Shown here piece by piece: positions 14,901 to 26,099 of a stretch of DNA of 64,000 bases. The position numbers were made by a program, and so were the translations under genes. Where the stretch lies: positions 13,129,039 to 13,193,038 of the forward strand of contig NC_049994.1 of NCBI RefSeq assembly GCF_000003815.2, given 5' to 3'. The notes under the pieces are model-generated. The model was not told where the DNA came from. It made no database searches and was given only the letters and a program-made list of their open reading frames with translations. This DNA comes from Branchiostoma floridae. Its lineage: Eukaryota > Chordata > Leptocardii > Amphioxiformes > Branchiostomatidae. How positions within the stretch are numbered: the stretch's first letter is position 1; every line of letters starts with the position of its first letter.

Positions 14901-17900
14901 GCAGGTTGATCTCCTTCATGATGTTGGCCAGGCGCACGGGCAGCTCCTGCCGCAGGAACGTGAACGACTTCTTCTCACACGCATTCTTGGACCCTGAAGA
15001 AACAGACAAGGCAGATGCCACATTGTCACATTGTCGCACAGGATTTATTGAGACGTTATTCTTGAGACAGGGCACAGTGGTGACATTGCAATTGGGATCA
15101 AACTCAGGCCCACAGATCCACGGAGTTGGATCCCGATGGCCAAGAAGCAGGGTTGCCTTACTGCTTGTGCCACAGTGACATGTAGACATGGCTTTTCCTT
15201 TAGACTACTAATACTGCTAAGGTAGCCATTTGGCCCCAAATTTGTATTGGTTGTGTGTATACGCAGCACGTAGAAGGATAAATATAACCAGCAAAAATTG
15301 CATTTACATAATCTCTCACACCAAGACCTTTCCGTTAAATGCTATCTAATCCCTACAGGTGTTCAACTTCAACTAAATCGATTTAGCATAAAATAACTGT
15401 ACACACACACTGACAGAAAATCCATGAGTCAGTAGAATAAGGCAGAGTTTAACCCCTGTATCCACCTTACTTAGCAGTTTAATCAACTAGTTCTGGAGTT
15501 GGGAAACACTAGAATGTATCATGCAGCAGATTGTATGGGTGTGTTCCATTTCCAGCCTTCTGATTGGCTGCTGTCGGTTGCAGGCCTTTCAAAAACAAAA
15601 ATATGCCTGGGGTCTGGGGAACATGAGAATGTTACATGTACGTATACTGCATACATACATTTCATTATAAATATAAACACTCAGAAGACTTGGAAGTTGT
15701 TGCTTTTTTCAAAGAGATTAGTATGGGTTGAAAGGAGAGAGAAAATCTTTGACTTCTGAATTTGGATGACTTTCACCTAATTTAAAGAATTTTCGTTGAT
15801 AGCAACAAGTTGGGTAAATAGCTACAGAGGTGTGTCAGGGGTGTGTCCCATTTCCTGTGATCTGATTGGTTGATGAGGGCTCATGCCCGGTCAAAGACCT
15901 TTGGCAAAGATCACAACATGAAGATCTGGTACGAAGCAGAAACACTGTCACAAAAATCGTATATATGTTTTGAAAAAGGGACATGTTTTTTATAAGGGGG
16001 CAAATTAAATCCACATATGTTTTGAAAATGGGGCCTTTTTTTTAAAGGGGGCAAATTAAATCCACATATGTTTTGAAAATGGGGCATGTTTTAAAAAAGG
16101 GGGCAAATTAAATCCACATATGTTTTGAAAATAGGACATGTTTTAAAAAAAGAGGGGCAAATTAAATCCACATATGTTTTGAAAATGGGACTTGTTTTTT
16201 CTTATGGGTCATATCTTTTAAAACAATATGCATCTTAAAAATAACCAAAATGAGAATATGAGACGAAAAAAAAACATACCATTTTCATTTTGTACCGAGT
16301 ATAAGTTTATCCCCCAATCCAGGAAACCCACCGGTTTGCAAAGTGGTGCTTTCAAAATGGTCTATCGTTTCCGATTTACCCCCCATTTTGATAGTGGTGC
16401 TTTCCAGTTACGCCGATTTCAAACTGGTCGATTTCAAACTCCAAACGGAAATGACGTAAGACGTACTACGAAGGACCATTGGGTCAAAACGTGTTTTTGC
16501 AAATGAGCTGTGTGCTCAGAGCAAAGGGGCTACGTGCTCGGCGAAGGAGCTGTGTGCTCACAGCAAACGAGCTGTGTGCTCACAGCAAACGAGCTGTGTG
16601 TTCGGCGAACAAGTTGTGTGCCCACAGCGAAGGGACTTTGTGATCGGCGAACGAGTTGTGTGCACCAAGCTGAAGTTGGTCGGCGATTGGTCCGACGTAA
16701 CATAGTATCCCATTCAGACGTCCATTCGAAGAAACTAAAATTCCTAATTTCCTTTAAAAGCTTAAATGGATATCAAGAACTGCTGGATATTGTCTTTTAT
16801 CACCCAGAATATGTATATACAAGCATAAATAATAACAGAAAGTATCATATCAACGATTAAGCAGAAATAATAGGCCCAATCGGCGGCAAACTTCACTGAT
16901 CTAAAACCGGCTGCCATACCTCTTGTAGAGCAATCTGCTATTTATCTAAACGTGGCCCGTGAATTACACGAATTTAGATAGCGCATATTCTAACGTTTCC
17001 GAAACAAGTATCGAATGTTACGGGCCGGATTCAATTAATGAACTCGAGGGAATTAATTGATAGAAAATACCCGAGCAAAGGGGGGCTAAAATCGGCTGCC
17101 ATACGGCTAGTGTCTAAACGTTGCCCGTGAACTTTTAAGTGCAATTCAGATAGCTCATACCTGTCGTATTTGATACAAATATCTAATCTTACGGACAGGT
17201 TTGACTGTAATTTAACTCAGTGCCGATTTCTTATAGGCCAAACTGCTTCAACTCTAGTTCATCAATTAAATCTAGTCCGTAAGAATTGATACTTGTATTG
17301 AATACGTTGGGGTATACGCTATCTAAATTCGTCTTAAAAGTTCACGGGCTGTAAGAGGCAATTTACTCTACAAGCCGTATGGCAGCCGATTTCAGCACCC
17401 CTTTGCTTGGGTATTTCCTATTTCCTATAGCTATTAGTAAATTAGTTAATTTCCCCATAGTTCATTAATGAAATCCGGCCCGTAAGATTTTATACGTTTT
17501 GAATACGTTAAGATATGCGCTATCTAAATTCGCTTTTAGATATGCGCTATCTAAAAACCAGTCTGAAGTTGGCGGCCGATTGGGCCCATTATTTTTGCTT
17601 AATCGTTGATACAATACTTTCTGTTATTATCTTTATTTATATATATATATACATATATTGGGTGGTAATAGACAATATCCAGAAGTTCTTGATATCCATT
17701 TAAGCTTATGAAGGAAATTAGAAATTTTTAGCTTCTTCGAATGGGCGTCTGAATGGGGTGCTAATTGCTATGTTATGTCTAATGACGAATCGGCGCCTGG
17801 ATCGGCGGCTACCAATCGGCGACCATCTTCAGCCTGGTACACAAAGTCCCTTCGCTGTGAGCACACAGCTCCCTCGCCGAGCACGCAGCCCCTTTGCTGT

Positions 17901-20900
17901 GTGAACACAGCTCTTTCGTTGTGAGCACACAGCTCCTTCGCCGAGCATGCAGCCCCTTCGCTGTGAGCACACCGTGAGCTCCTTTGCTAAAACAGGTTGT
18001 GTCTCAATGGTCCTTCGTACTACGACCCAATGGTCCTTCGTAGACTTACGTCATTTCCGTTTGGAGTTTGAAATCGACCAGTTTGAAATCGGCGTAACTG
18101 GAAAGCACCACTATCAAAATGGGGGGTAAATCGGAAACGATAGACCATTTTGAAAGCACCACTTTGCAAACCGGTGGGTTTCCTGGATTGGGGGATAAAC
18201 TTATACTCGGTACAAAATGAAAATGGTATGTTTTTTTTTTTCGTCTCATATTCTCATTTTGGTTATTTTCAAGATGCATATTGTTTTAAAAGATATGACC
18301 GATAAGAAAAAAACATGTCTCATTTTCAAAACATATGTGGATTTAATTTGCCCCTGTTTTTTAAAACTTGTCCTATTTTCAAAACATATGTGGATTTAAT
18401 TTGCCCCCTTTTTTTAAAACATGTCCCATTTTCAAAACATATGTGGATTTAATTTGCCCCCTTTTAAAAAAAAGGCCCCATTTTCAAAACATATGTGGAT
18501 TTAATTTGCCCCCTTATAAAAAACATGTCCTTTTTTCAAAACATATATACGATTTTTGTGACAGTGTTTCTGCTTCGTAATCTGGCCCCAAAGGTTTTTT
18601 TATTGATAAGATGAACAAGGATTATTATCACTTCAAGGCAATAAGTAGAGCTATGATTATATTCCAATTATTGGCACATAATAGACTCATTAATTAGTCA
18701 GTTTAGGCCTTTGTTACAGTAACAATTATGGCAAATATTCATAGAACAACTTTAGGGCCCTAAGATGTTTTACAAAAATGACAGGATAGCATGTTATTAT
18801 CTATAACAATTTTGGTTATATTGATATTCTTCCAATATCTAAAGCAACAATAGGGCCATGAAAAAAGTATTTTGCAAACTCACAAAAATAAGATTCTGTG
18901 AGACCTGACCAGGTACTACCATAGCAAAACATAAACCACCATTTGAGGCCCCAAACAAAGGTTGCTACTCATAGTCTTGTGACCGTGCCAATAAATTACA
19001 TCTAATGTAAACATATGTAAGGGTGTGTTGGGGGTGTGTGCCATTTCCAAGACTCCCATTGGCTGTTAAAAATACTGATGTCATCACTTACATCAGCAGG
19101 AATCGAACCTTTGACACCAATCAACCAAACTGTTGGGCTGTAGCCAGGAAAATGTAAGGGTTTATAGCTGGGTAGAACAGATCTAGACAATCACTGAGAT
19201 GGGGCGAACAAAGCATTACATTTTATCTCTCACAGTCTCAGAACATTATTTTACTAATTTAGTGAGTCAAGGTTCTACTACACCACAATTAGCCACGTAT
19301 CTACATCTTTCTTTAACAAGTTATCCAGGGTTTGGCACAACAACACAAACATCTGGCCCCTGTGTTTTCAATGACGTAAAAGCCTGGGGGTGTGTCGTAT
19401 TCTGAGACCAGCCATTGGCGGATTGAACCGGTTCATGCAATTTGTTGTTTTTGTTTTTCTTGCAGCTCTTGGTGTCAAACTAAAAGTGAAATCTAGAGAA
19501 TTGTACTTTTCTAGTAGAATGAAAAAAAAATGGCTATACAGAGTCCATAATTTAAACCTAGAATGAATAAGCTATCAAATGCTGTCTATTTAGTATAGGC
19601 CATGTCATTAGGAGGATAGGGGATATTCCCAATCACTGAATCAGCCTTCATTTCTCCTATTGGGTCAGTTAGTTCTGACACTCTTACTTATAATTACAAT
19701 TAGTGAGTTGAGCTTGTCTCAATCATAATGTTTCTGGCTTACTAGGGATTTGTAAGTATATACTGTGCATAAAAGTAACCCATAACAGGTTCTGGCCACT
19801 GTGCACAAAAAATAACCTTCAATTAAAATAACACATGCTTTAAGTAATATCGAAAACTTTGCCTACAAAGGTAACATGACAATAGTTATTACCTATGGCG
19901 TACTAATTTTGAAAATAAGCACATTTCTACACCCTATATTGTTAATATATAGGATTATACTCTTTATACTGTTGAATAGGTGTGTCGCGTTGACGTGGAC
20001 TTCGTTCGAGTCATGTTGACGTGGACTTTGTTCACATTGACTGAAGTGAAAACATTGTACGCATAGGTGATTCATCTGGGTGACATAACGGTCATTGACA
20101 TAGTGGTCATCCAAACTACAAAACACTTCAGAAAAAAGGTAAACACAAAAATCAACACAGTTTTGCTTTGATTATACTATTTTCCAAATGTTTAGGTGGC
20201 TCGATATCGCATGCACATTGTATATAAAACAATGGTTGATATACTTTTATTTATTATCTTCCATCTAGGTTTCTATCACTTGGTTTGCTAAAAATAAAAT
20301 AGCAGGTTTATCTACTCTATTTACCTGCACTTCGAATGTGGTATTTGCCTGAATCGACCACAAGTATGTGCTCCATTACATTATCAAGGCCAAACGTTGT
20401 GGTACAGGTTGCAGCTGGTTCTACTCAGTGTCAGCTGTCAATATTCTGCCTGACAACTTCAAGAACAGCAAAAGAAGCTATATTCATCTAGCCTGGTATC
20501 CAAACGGTGATACCTATTTAACGAAAAGACTCTGCATCTATAGTAGGATAGAATATAACTTATAAGGCCAATATTCAGTCTGGCAACAAAGAAGACTACT
20601 AGTACTACTCGATTTCATCTAGTCACACATCACACATGGATTGCAGGTCTTATACTAAGTTATAGCTTGGTGAAAGATGAAAGACTATGCAGCTATAATA
20701 TGTTTGAATGCCTGGATAGTGGTCCTTGTCCTTAAAATTAGGTCATCAAAAAATAAGCGCCACTATGTGATGACGTCACTATTGAGTGACGTCAGTGTTA
20801 AGGGTCACGTGGTCGCTCTCTTCCATCATGGCGTGATTGTACTTCACATGTGTGTGAATAAAGCTCCCTTTGAATCGAGTTGCATCGTGCCTCTGAGTCT

Positions 20901-23900
20901 CTCATCAGCACCTTGCTGCATCAATGTTGGCGTGGTGGCAGCGGCTGGGAAACGATACCCATGTCGAAACCCGAACTTTGTGCCTGGAGGAGTCGCAATA
21001 GAGGGAACGGGCCAATCGTAACCAAAAGGATGTAGCTACAACAATGGCGGACGTTCTCACTTGTGTAGGAGGGGTTCTGGCGTTTCACCTCCTTCGCGGA
21101 GACCCCGGTCGGAATTTACGCCGTGCCGTCTACACCTAATCCCTGCATCAGCTTCGCTGTAGACCCACAGAGGTTTCAATAGAAGTTGCAGCTTCGCTGT
21201 AGACCCACAGAGGTTTCAATAGAAGTTGCGAAGAGCTTCGCTGTAGACCCACAGAGGTTTCAATAGAAGTTGCAGGGAGCTTCGCTGAACAACCCCCAGA
21301 GGACTCATAGAAGTTGTAGGGAGTAGCCTCGGCTTATTTATCCGGCAATCCTTATTTTTCCGTTCCCCCGACCGAGTGTTTGCGGCGTCCATCAACAACA
21401 ACATCCGCAATGTTTTCCTGGTTCACCCGACTTCGACCGAGACCGCCCACGGACTTTGCTACCGGAACTTTACCCGTAACTGTAACCTGTCATCTACTAA
21501 AAGGAGCATCAACCCACGGAACTGTAGCTGCCTGTAGGAACATCTCAACCAGTGAACACTGACTTTTCGTCTGCTACGAAGAGCGCTGAACACCGAGATC
21601 ACGTCGCCCTACGCTGAACTGGGACAACTCACTAGCCAAACAGAACTCTGATCCATATCTTATCAGTAACCTTTTTGAGTATTACTATTGTATATTCTTA
21701 CCCATGTTACGTTAATTTAGACGTTGTAATTCTCCGGTAACAGTGACACTTTATCTCATTCAACTGTTTCAATATTCTGACGTAATGTATTCACAATCTG
21801 AAGTTATTTGTTACATCATGTTCTACAAACCTTACCTCATTAGTCAACGATTTCCTTCACGTACATTGTCATGTTACTTTCTCTTCACCGGTTCTAAATT
21901 TTCTATTTCTGTAACAGGGGGAGGGGTATTTCATGGATAATACTATTATAGTTCATGTCCGCTCTGCAGATTTATCACTAAAAATAGACAATATTGTCAG
22001 ATTTTATTCTGTTTCAATCAGAATCTTAAGGCAGAAAGAAGAAGAAATGGAAAAGAAGATAAATCACGCCACTATGTGATGACGTCACTATTGAGTGACG
22101 TCAGTGTTAAGGGTCACGTGGTCGCTCTCTTCCATCATGGCGTGATTGTACTTCACATGTGTGTGAATAAAGCTCCCTTTGAATCGAGTTGCATCGTGCC
22201 TCTGAGTCTCTCATCAGCACCTTCCTGCATCAATGTTGGCGAAGATTTAAAGAAAATGATGCAAGAGTTGTTCTTCAGGGTTCTTTTGGTCTGGCATGTC
22301 TGGTCTGCATTACTTGGAAAGAAAGATCATTCCAGGCAGCATGATGTGACCACAGGTTAATCAAAGCCAGTTCCTGAAACCACCTGATATACAACAGTTC
22401 AACAACTAATGCAAAGCACTGCACAAAAATGAGACAGGTAGTGAGGTACTAGTTTTCAAGTCAATGGCGATTGTCTGGGTTGCACTGTCTGAAGTGAAAA
22501 AGAAAGCAAAAAGTTATATGTACAAACAGATAGCAAAAATCACTGAGCCCAACACCACCGTCAACTGGGCCTTGGTTGGTCTGGACGACCAGGGTGTTGA
22601 GCCAAGTTGATCAGGAAAATTGGTTGAGTTGACTGGGATCAGTTTGTAAAGTAAAGGGCCGAATTGTCCTGATCCCAGTTACCATGTACATGTGTACATG
22701 TATCTAGGTCTCAGCCCCTCCCCCTTCTCGGGGTCACCTTGTCACACACATTCCTCCTCCTACTAGAGTTTCAAAACAATAACAGCTTGAACAAGACACT
22801 AAAATTGATTCACCACTGAAAAAAAAAAGTTATGTTTTCCTGGTTTTTAGGGGCCCATTTTCTAATGTCAATCTAAAGCTGTGTTCTAATGGTGGAAACG
22901 TTTACATTTATTGACAGCTAGCTATAGGGTATAAACCTACAGCTATGAGAACAAAAGGAAAGGATTTATTTCTTACCAAAGTGTCAAGTGACTACTCGTC
23001 TGTCACGTAGGCCGGCTGTATCACTTACTGGCCGGCTGCTAGCCGCGACCCAACATGCATGTAAACAAGGAGGTTAAAGAATCTCTTTCTTTAACCTCCT
23101 TGATGTAAACATTTAATTCACGTCATCGGCTACTCTACATGCATACAAACTTTTTCCATTGCCTTGGTACTGTGAAGAAAATTGGTCTGGCTTGAGAAAT
23201 GATTATTCAAATTTCATGAGACGTCTCGAAAACAAAATCTTGGGCTTTTAGAATGGACAAATTTTACTTGAGCTAAAATGAACTGGAGATAAAACCAAGC
23301 AGTAAAACTTTCCAAAAGTATTCACTAGACAGTAAATGATACAAAATCATAATTATCTATCCCTGATACTGGTAGCGCATACAGATCCCTTTATCATTTG
23401 CTTGTAGAATCAGAAAAAAAGGATTTGGTACCTTGGGCTTGACCAAGTCATGGAAGAATGGAATTTATTATAGTTGTCAACAGACACACCCACTTTTTTG
23501 TGCATATTTAACCATTCCTTCATAGAAAACTAGAAACTCTACAAAGAAAGTTTGACAGGATTTTAGGGTCAACGGAAAGTTCTTGACAATTTGCACCATG
23601 AATCTAGGCTACACTTAGTGGATAATACAAAATTTTAGTTCTAAACATTTAAATTTGTAGAACCTGTCAAGGGGCCATATATTACATACAGGTTGACAAG
23701 CTATGCACAGTTTTGTATGTTTAGCAGCTGTTGTTTAGTGTTTGTATGTTTACTGTTTTCCCTTATACTGAAATTACATTGTCTGAAGTTAAGATGTCTT
23801 GTTAAATGTGTATCTTTAAGTTAAAAAAAATCCCAGCTACCAGGGTTCAAGCCAGGATTTCATTTTAGCGTAGTGGGAATGGTATGGTAGCGAAGCGACC

Positions 23901-25985
23901 AATCAGGAGATTAGTGTGGAAGGGGATCTTGGTCCCTTCGCTGTGAGATTTAAAGTTAGAGTGAGAGTTAAAAGTTAAGTAATTTGAAGGATTTTTTGGT
24001 CAGTTTTGATTGGCATATCATCATTTTTCATTGTGAGACATTGATTAGACATTATTGAACAAGCAAATGATAGCAAAACACCACTACGCTAGTGAAAAAT
24101 TAGCGTAGTGGCCCTTATTTTAGCGTAGTGGTCACAAATTTTAGCGTAGTGGCCCACTACGCTAAAATACGCTAGCTAGAACCCTGGCTACTATATCAAC
24201 AGATATCCAAAACCACCCAAGTGCAAGTATGTTTTTGTTTTGGCTACACTGGGTATTGTATTTGTAGCCATGGATTTACGAGCAAAATGTATGAATAATT
24301 TACCAACGATGACTCCTCATAAAGGGCATATTTTGTGATCAATATGTGGGTGGTACCTAGAATACAGACCGAAGTGTTGTGGGACAGAATGTTCAGTGTT
24401 TATAGTACGAATGCAAACAACTATATCCTGTAACTGTTGCAAAGAGAACCTCCGGCTTCCCAAAAGCATTTCCGTCATGTAGCTGACCTTAGAATATTCA
24501 GCACAAGCCACACAACTGTCACAAGCAACGTTTCATTAGAACATAGGGCCACAGTGTCTATTCAAAGACTCAAACGAACACAAAGCAACAGACTTACGAC
24601 CAAAGTCCAACAGTTTCTTCAGAGACAATGGCGACGGGTGGAAATTTCCGTAACGGCTCAAGGCCTTGTTCAGCTTCTGCATCATTTGTCGGGTGCCCAT
24701 TTTGAGCGTCGTCCAGCGACTGACAGCGGCCGAAATCTAATGTTTCTCCTCGGCTCCTCTGCTATATACCACAACACTGGCGGTGTGTACCAGTTGTATT
24801 TGTAATATAATACTGGGTGGCGTCAATATGACCTTTTAAAACGTCATGACATCACATAGTCACCCTGTATATGGTCTGTTTTGTACGTCATTCAACTAGG
24901 CCATAATATGACAAGGACAACCAGTCTCATGACGACATGACACCAGTCTGCCCGCCTGTCCATCAAAACTGGTGCAACCAGTCATGGGGCATATGCAAAT
25001 TAGCACACAATGAAAACAAAGGTCACTGTATGGCAAAATAGTCTAACTTTAACTGACCAACCACAGAAACTAATTGCTTTAATAGTTGTTGGTGTCAAAC
25101 TGGTTGTATCTGTTAGTCTGTCTGCCTTTTGGGTGATTTTATGTTGGTCTAATATTTTATTTGCCCAGGGGGTGTGTACGTGTGGATGCGGTCAACCAGG
25201 GCATCCCTTGTTTGGGTCGCGCCAAAAATAAACTATTTGGCGGGATCAATGGAAATTTACAACTAACTAACGGGGCCTTTTACTAGTTTTAGAGTCCAAC
25301 CATACAACACATAATCATGCCTTTCTCGTACATATCATTGTACACATATGTAGATAGGCTTGGACTATTACATATCTTCCCATAAATATTAAGTTTAATA
25401 GGAACCCCTTTGCAAAGGTATCATAGCCGACATATCCAAGCCGGAAACGAACACGTAGGCTTCTTTGATTCCCTGGGTCCCAAGAATTCACGTACCTGGT
25501 CAACTACATGATATACAAAATAATCGAAGTCTTTGGCGGCTGAGATATGGAAATTTATAGGTTTGGAAAACTGGTTTCTGATGGAAGTTTCCAGTCCGCG
25601 CCGCTTTTCCGTTGAATGGAAATGTAAACATATGCAGTCCGAGCGAGTCATGGAAAATAACAGAACCTGAGTAACGGTACACAGTCACTGCTGTAACGTT
25701 ATAAACGGTAAAACCACCGTTCCTTTCTGGAAATTGTTATCAAAACAGGCGTTATGAATGGATCTAGATGATTATGTAATGTAACAGGTTTTTCCAGTAA
25801 CACAAACTTTTGTTTTCCTGAGTATTTTTCCAGAATTTCCAACATTTTTCACGAGAGAATAAAAAGGAAGCCAGCTTACCGAAATCAAGGAATTGTTGTA
25901 TAGACAACGGCGACGGTGAGAAGCGAGAATAGTGGTCCACTAGAGCCGGTAGACTCTTGAGAATCCTCGGGGAAAGTCTCATCAT
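2931..25985 (-). CDS. PDK: Pyruvate dehydrogenase kinase, mitochondrial (10 coding exons)
   Basis: GHKL-type protein kinase that phosphorylates the E1-alpha subunit of pyruvate dehydrogenase in the mitochondrial matrix and switches the complex off. Coding exons in transcript order: 25985-25880 (first exon 1a), 14993-14852, 14118-14047, 12357-12173, 10238-10152, 9601-9524, 6135-5957, 5521-5411, 3725-3612, 3086-2931. All junctions have GT-AG ends, phases agree, and the sum is 1230 bp, or 409 aa plus stop, the usual family length. Visible marks: [12 protein letters not shown] at the N-terminus, [20 protein letters not shown] in exon 2, His119 in RKRHSNVV, the N-box [13 protein letters not shown] with Glu246 and Asn250, the G1 box DQGGG (286-290), the G2 box GYGYGLP (322-328), and the C-terminal DW pair (387-388). 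The basic N-terminus suits mitochondrial import. Vertebrates have PDK1-4; exon 1a reads most like PDK3/PDK2, but no one-to-one orthology is claimed. BCKDK is excluded by these motifs. Confidence 0.95.
4764..4971. mobile_element. GTTCAC-type MITE, copy A
   Basis: About 208-bp inverted-repeat element with ends TTCACCTTTATCCG and CGGATAAAGGTGAAC-type complement, next to TA on both sides. It shares an inner TATATCCGTTG...GGGTATTTAGG layout with the copies at 56693-56891 and 59859-60060. It lies in a PDK intron. The TA target suggests a Tc1/mariner-type non-autonomous element. Confidence 0.65.
6647..6824. mobile_element. 178-bp pogo/mariner-like MITE, copy 1
   Basis: Terminal inverted repeats CAGTCAAACCTGT / ACAGGTTTGACTG flanked by TA on both sides. 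The interior has repeated GTGGCCACTAT and AGAGGTGGC blocks. Same length and nearly the same sequence as 9332-9509, which implies recent mobility. It sits in the PDK intron between the 9601-9524 and 6135-5957 exons. Confidence 0.8.
9332..9509. mobile_element. 178-bp pogo/mariner-like MITE, copy 2
   Basis: Near-identical sibling of 6647-6824, again TA-flanked (9330-9331 and 9510-9511). Read along the PDK transcript it starts about 15 nt inside the intron that follows the 9601-9524 exon, so it nearly touches the 5' splice site (GT at 9522-9523). Confidence 0.85.
11409..11618 (-). other. Unexplained Cys-containing ORF inside a PDK intron
   Basis: A 69-codon frame with protein-like composition and spaced cysteines ([33 protein letters not shown]). 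The frame extends a little upstream without a Met. The spacing faintly recalls ShKT-like Cys domains, but I do not recognise the family. It could be an exon fragment of a nested gene, transposon coding debris, or chance. Confidence 0.25.
14350..14835. repeat. CTA microsatellite array with three partial copies of PDK exon 2
   Basis: (CTA)n tracts alternate with copies of the 3' end and donor of PDK exon 2. The extra copies are at about 14530-14568, 14646-14685 and 14752-14790; the real exon end is at 14852. Each copy keeps CTG|GTCAGA-type donor sequence and part of the segment encoding PSVELVQSW on the minus strand. Unit spacing is about 97-116 bp. Confidence 0.85.
15500..19420. repeat. Diverged module with GGGTGTGT and an inverted CCAAT box
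   Basis: Four copies of a short block (GGGTGTGT..CATTTCC, then ATTGGCTG or a variant) lie near 15537, 15837, 19030 and 19387, two on each side of the foldback element. The pair spacings of about 300 and 357 bp suggest an old tandem repeat split by the foldback insertion. Confidence 0.4.
15930..18579. mobile_element. 2.65-kb foldback transposon with 6-bp target duplication
   Basis: Almost the whole element is one imperfect palindrome: arms of about 1.3 kb meet near 17220-17260. Ends are TACGAAGCAGAAACACTG and its complement, flanked by direct repeats ATCTGG at 15924-15929 and 18580-18585. Each arm starts with about five tandem copies of a roughly 55-bp unit (CACATATGTTTTGAAAAT...GGGGCAAATTAAATC), followed by a cluster of about 23-bp units (GAGCTGTGTGCTCACAGC). 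No transposase frame is seen. It lies in the PDK intron between exons 1 and 2. Confidence 0.85.
20758..22241 (+). mobile_element. Short LTR-type element (TRIM-like) without coding capacity
   Basis: Two direct repeats of 175 bp (20758-20932 and 22067-22241) differ at about one position. Each holds two CRE-like sites (TGACGTCA), CACGTG, and AATAAA followed by a GC-richer tail, as in a U3-R-U5 layout. A possible primer-binding site (TGGTGGCAGCGGCTGGG) directly follows the first repeat, and a purine-rich tract (about 22029-22060) precedes the second. The 1.13-kb interior has no gag or pol and carries a four-copy tandem repeat (21153-21320). Exact LTR ends and a target duplication were not resolved. 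An ordinary duplication is the alternative. Confidence 0.6.
21153..21325. repeat. Tandem repeat inside the LTR-type element
   Basis: Three near-identical units and one diverged unit of GCTTCGCTGTAGACCCACAG followed by AGGTTTCAATAGAAGTTGC, about 38-45 bp each. Confidence 0.75.
23059..23110. mobile_element. 36-bp palindrome between 8-bp direct repeats
   Basis: AAGGAGGTTAAAGAA and its exact complement form a 15-bp stem around a 5-nt loop (23067-23101). The block is bounded by ATGTAAAC at 23059-23066 and 23103-23110. Eight-base duplications are typical of hAT transposons, so this may be the collapsed ends of one. Confidence 0.55.
23841..24186. mobile_element. Non-autonomous DNA transposon with TAGCGTAGTGG repeats
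   Basis: 346-bp element with ends CAGGGTTC / GAACCCTG, flanked by GCTAC at 23836-23840 and 24187-24191. TTTTAGCGTAGTGG recurs several times in both orientations at the two ends. No coding frame. PDK intron 1. Confidence 0.6.
24598..24700 (-). CDS. PDK: PDK alternative first coding exon 1b
   Basis: A second, different PDK N-terminus 1.2 kb closer to exon 2. It begins [20 protein letters not shown] and continues [14 protein letters not shown], the same SPLS...LLDFG motif as exon 1a on a divergent background. Two donors are possible. GTAAGT after 24598 is the consensus and gives DFGRSKN (34 codons plus one base). GTCGTA after 24601 gives DFGSKN. Both leave phase 1, so either joins exon 2 in frame. 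No stop interrupts it and a TATA-like box lies about 65 bp upstream. It is most simply an alternative promoter isoform; the alternative is a remnant of a tandem PDK duplication. Confidence 0.85.
24763..24768 (-). promoter_or_regulatory. TATA-like box for PDK exon 1b
   Basis: TATATA in GGTATATAGC, 63-68 bp upstream of the exon 1b ATG. A separate core promoter here would explain how exon 1b is chosen over exon 1a. Weak on sequence alone. Confidence 0.4.
25880..25985 (-). CDS. PDK: PDK first coding exon 1a
   Basis: Encodes [20 protein letters not shown] and then [15 protein letters not shown], ending one base into a glycine codon at donor G|GTAAGC (phase 1), which fits the acceptor of exon 2 (phase 1, GG TCC) to give [11 protein letters not shown]. 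Two Met codons are adjacent; the first (25983-25985) is taken as the start. The basic, leucine-rich start is presequence-like. It is the better match to vertebrate PDK N-termini. Confidence 0.9.
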
Positions 25986-26087
25986 GCCTGATCCTTCTGT
26001 TATAAATAAATAATTGACCTAACTCACAACCGTACTCTTCCGCCGGCCGGTGAAATCAAAGACAGTCTGGCCATCGTGCGAGCCGGG

Positions 26088-26094
26088 TTTTATA
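26088..26094 (-). promoter_or_regulatory. TATA box for PDK exon 1a
   Basis: TATAAAA on the minus strand in GGTATAAAACC, about 103 bp upstream of the exon 1a ATG, which would leave a 5' UTR of roughly 70-80 nt. A CRE-like TGACGTAA half site lies just upstream (around 26100-26110). Position and sequence support this; there is no transcript evidence. Confidence 0.55.
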
Positions 26095-26099
26095 CCGGT

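Noticed and set aside
15960..16200. CRISPR-like array in the foldback arms
   Set aside because: The spaced repeats are simple tandem units without unique spacers or cas genes, in a eukaryotic intron.
20677..21021. Protein gene over the first LTR-like repeat
   Set aside because: The same frame recurs over the second repeat at 22076, and content follows LTR signals rather than a protein family.
2931..25985. Branched-chain ketoacid dehydrogenase kinase
   Set aside because: [25 protein letters not shown] and the C-terminal DW motif are PDK-type; BCKDK differs at all three.
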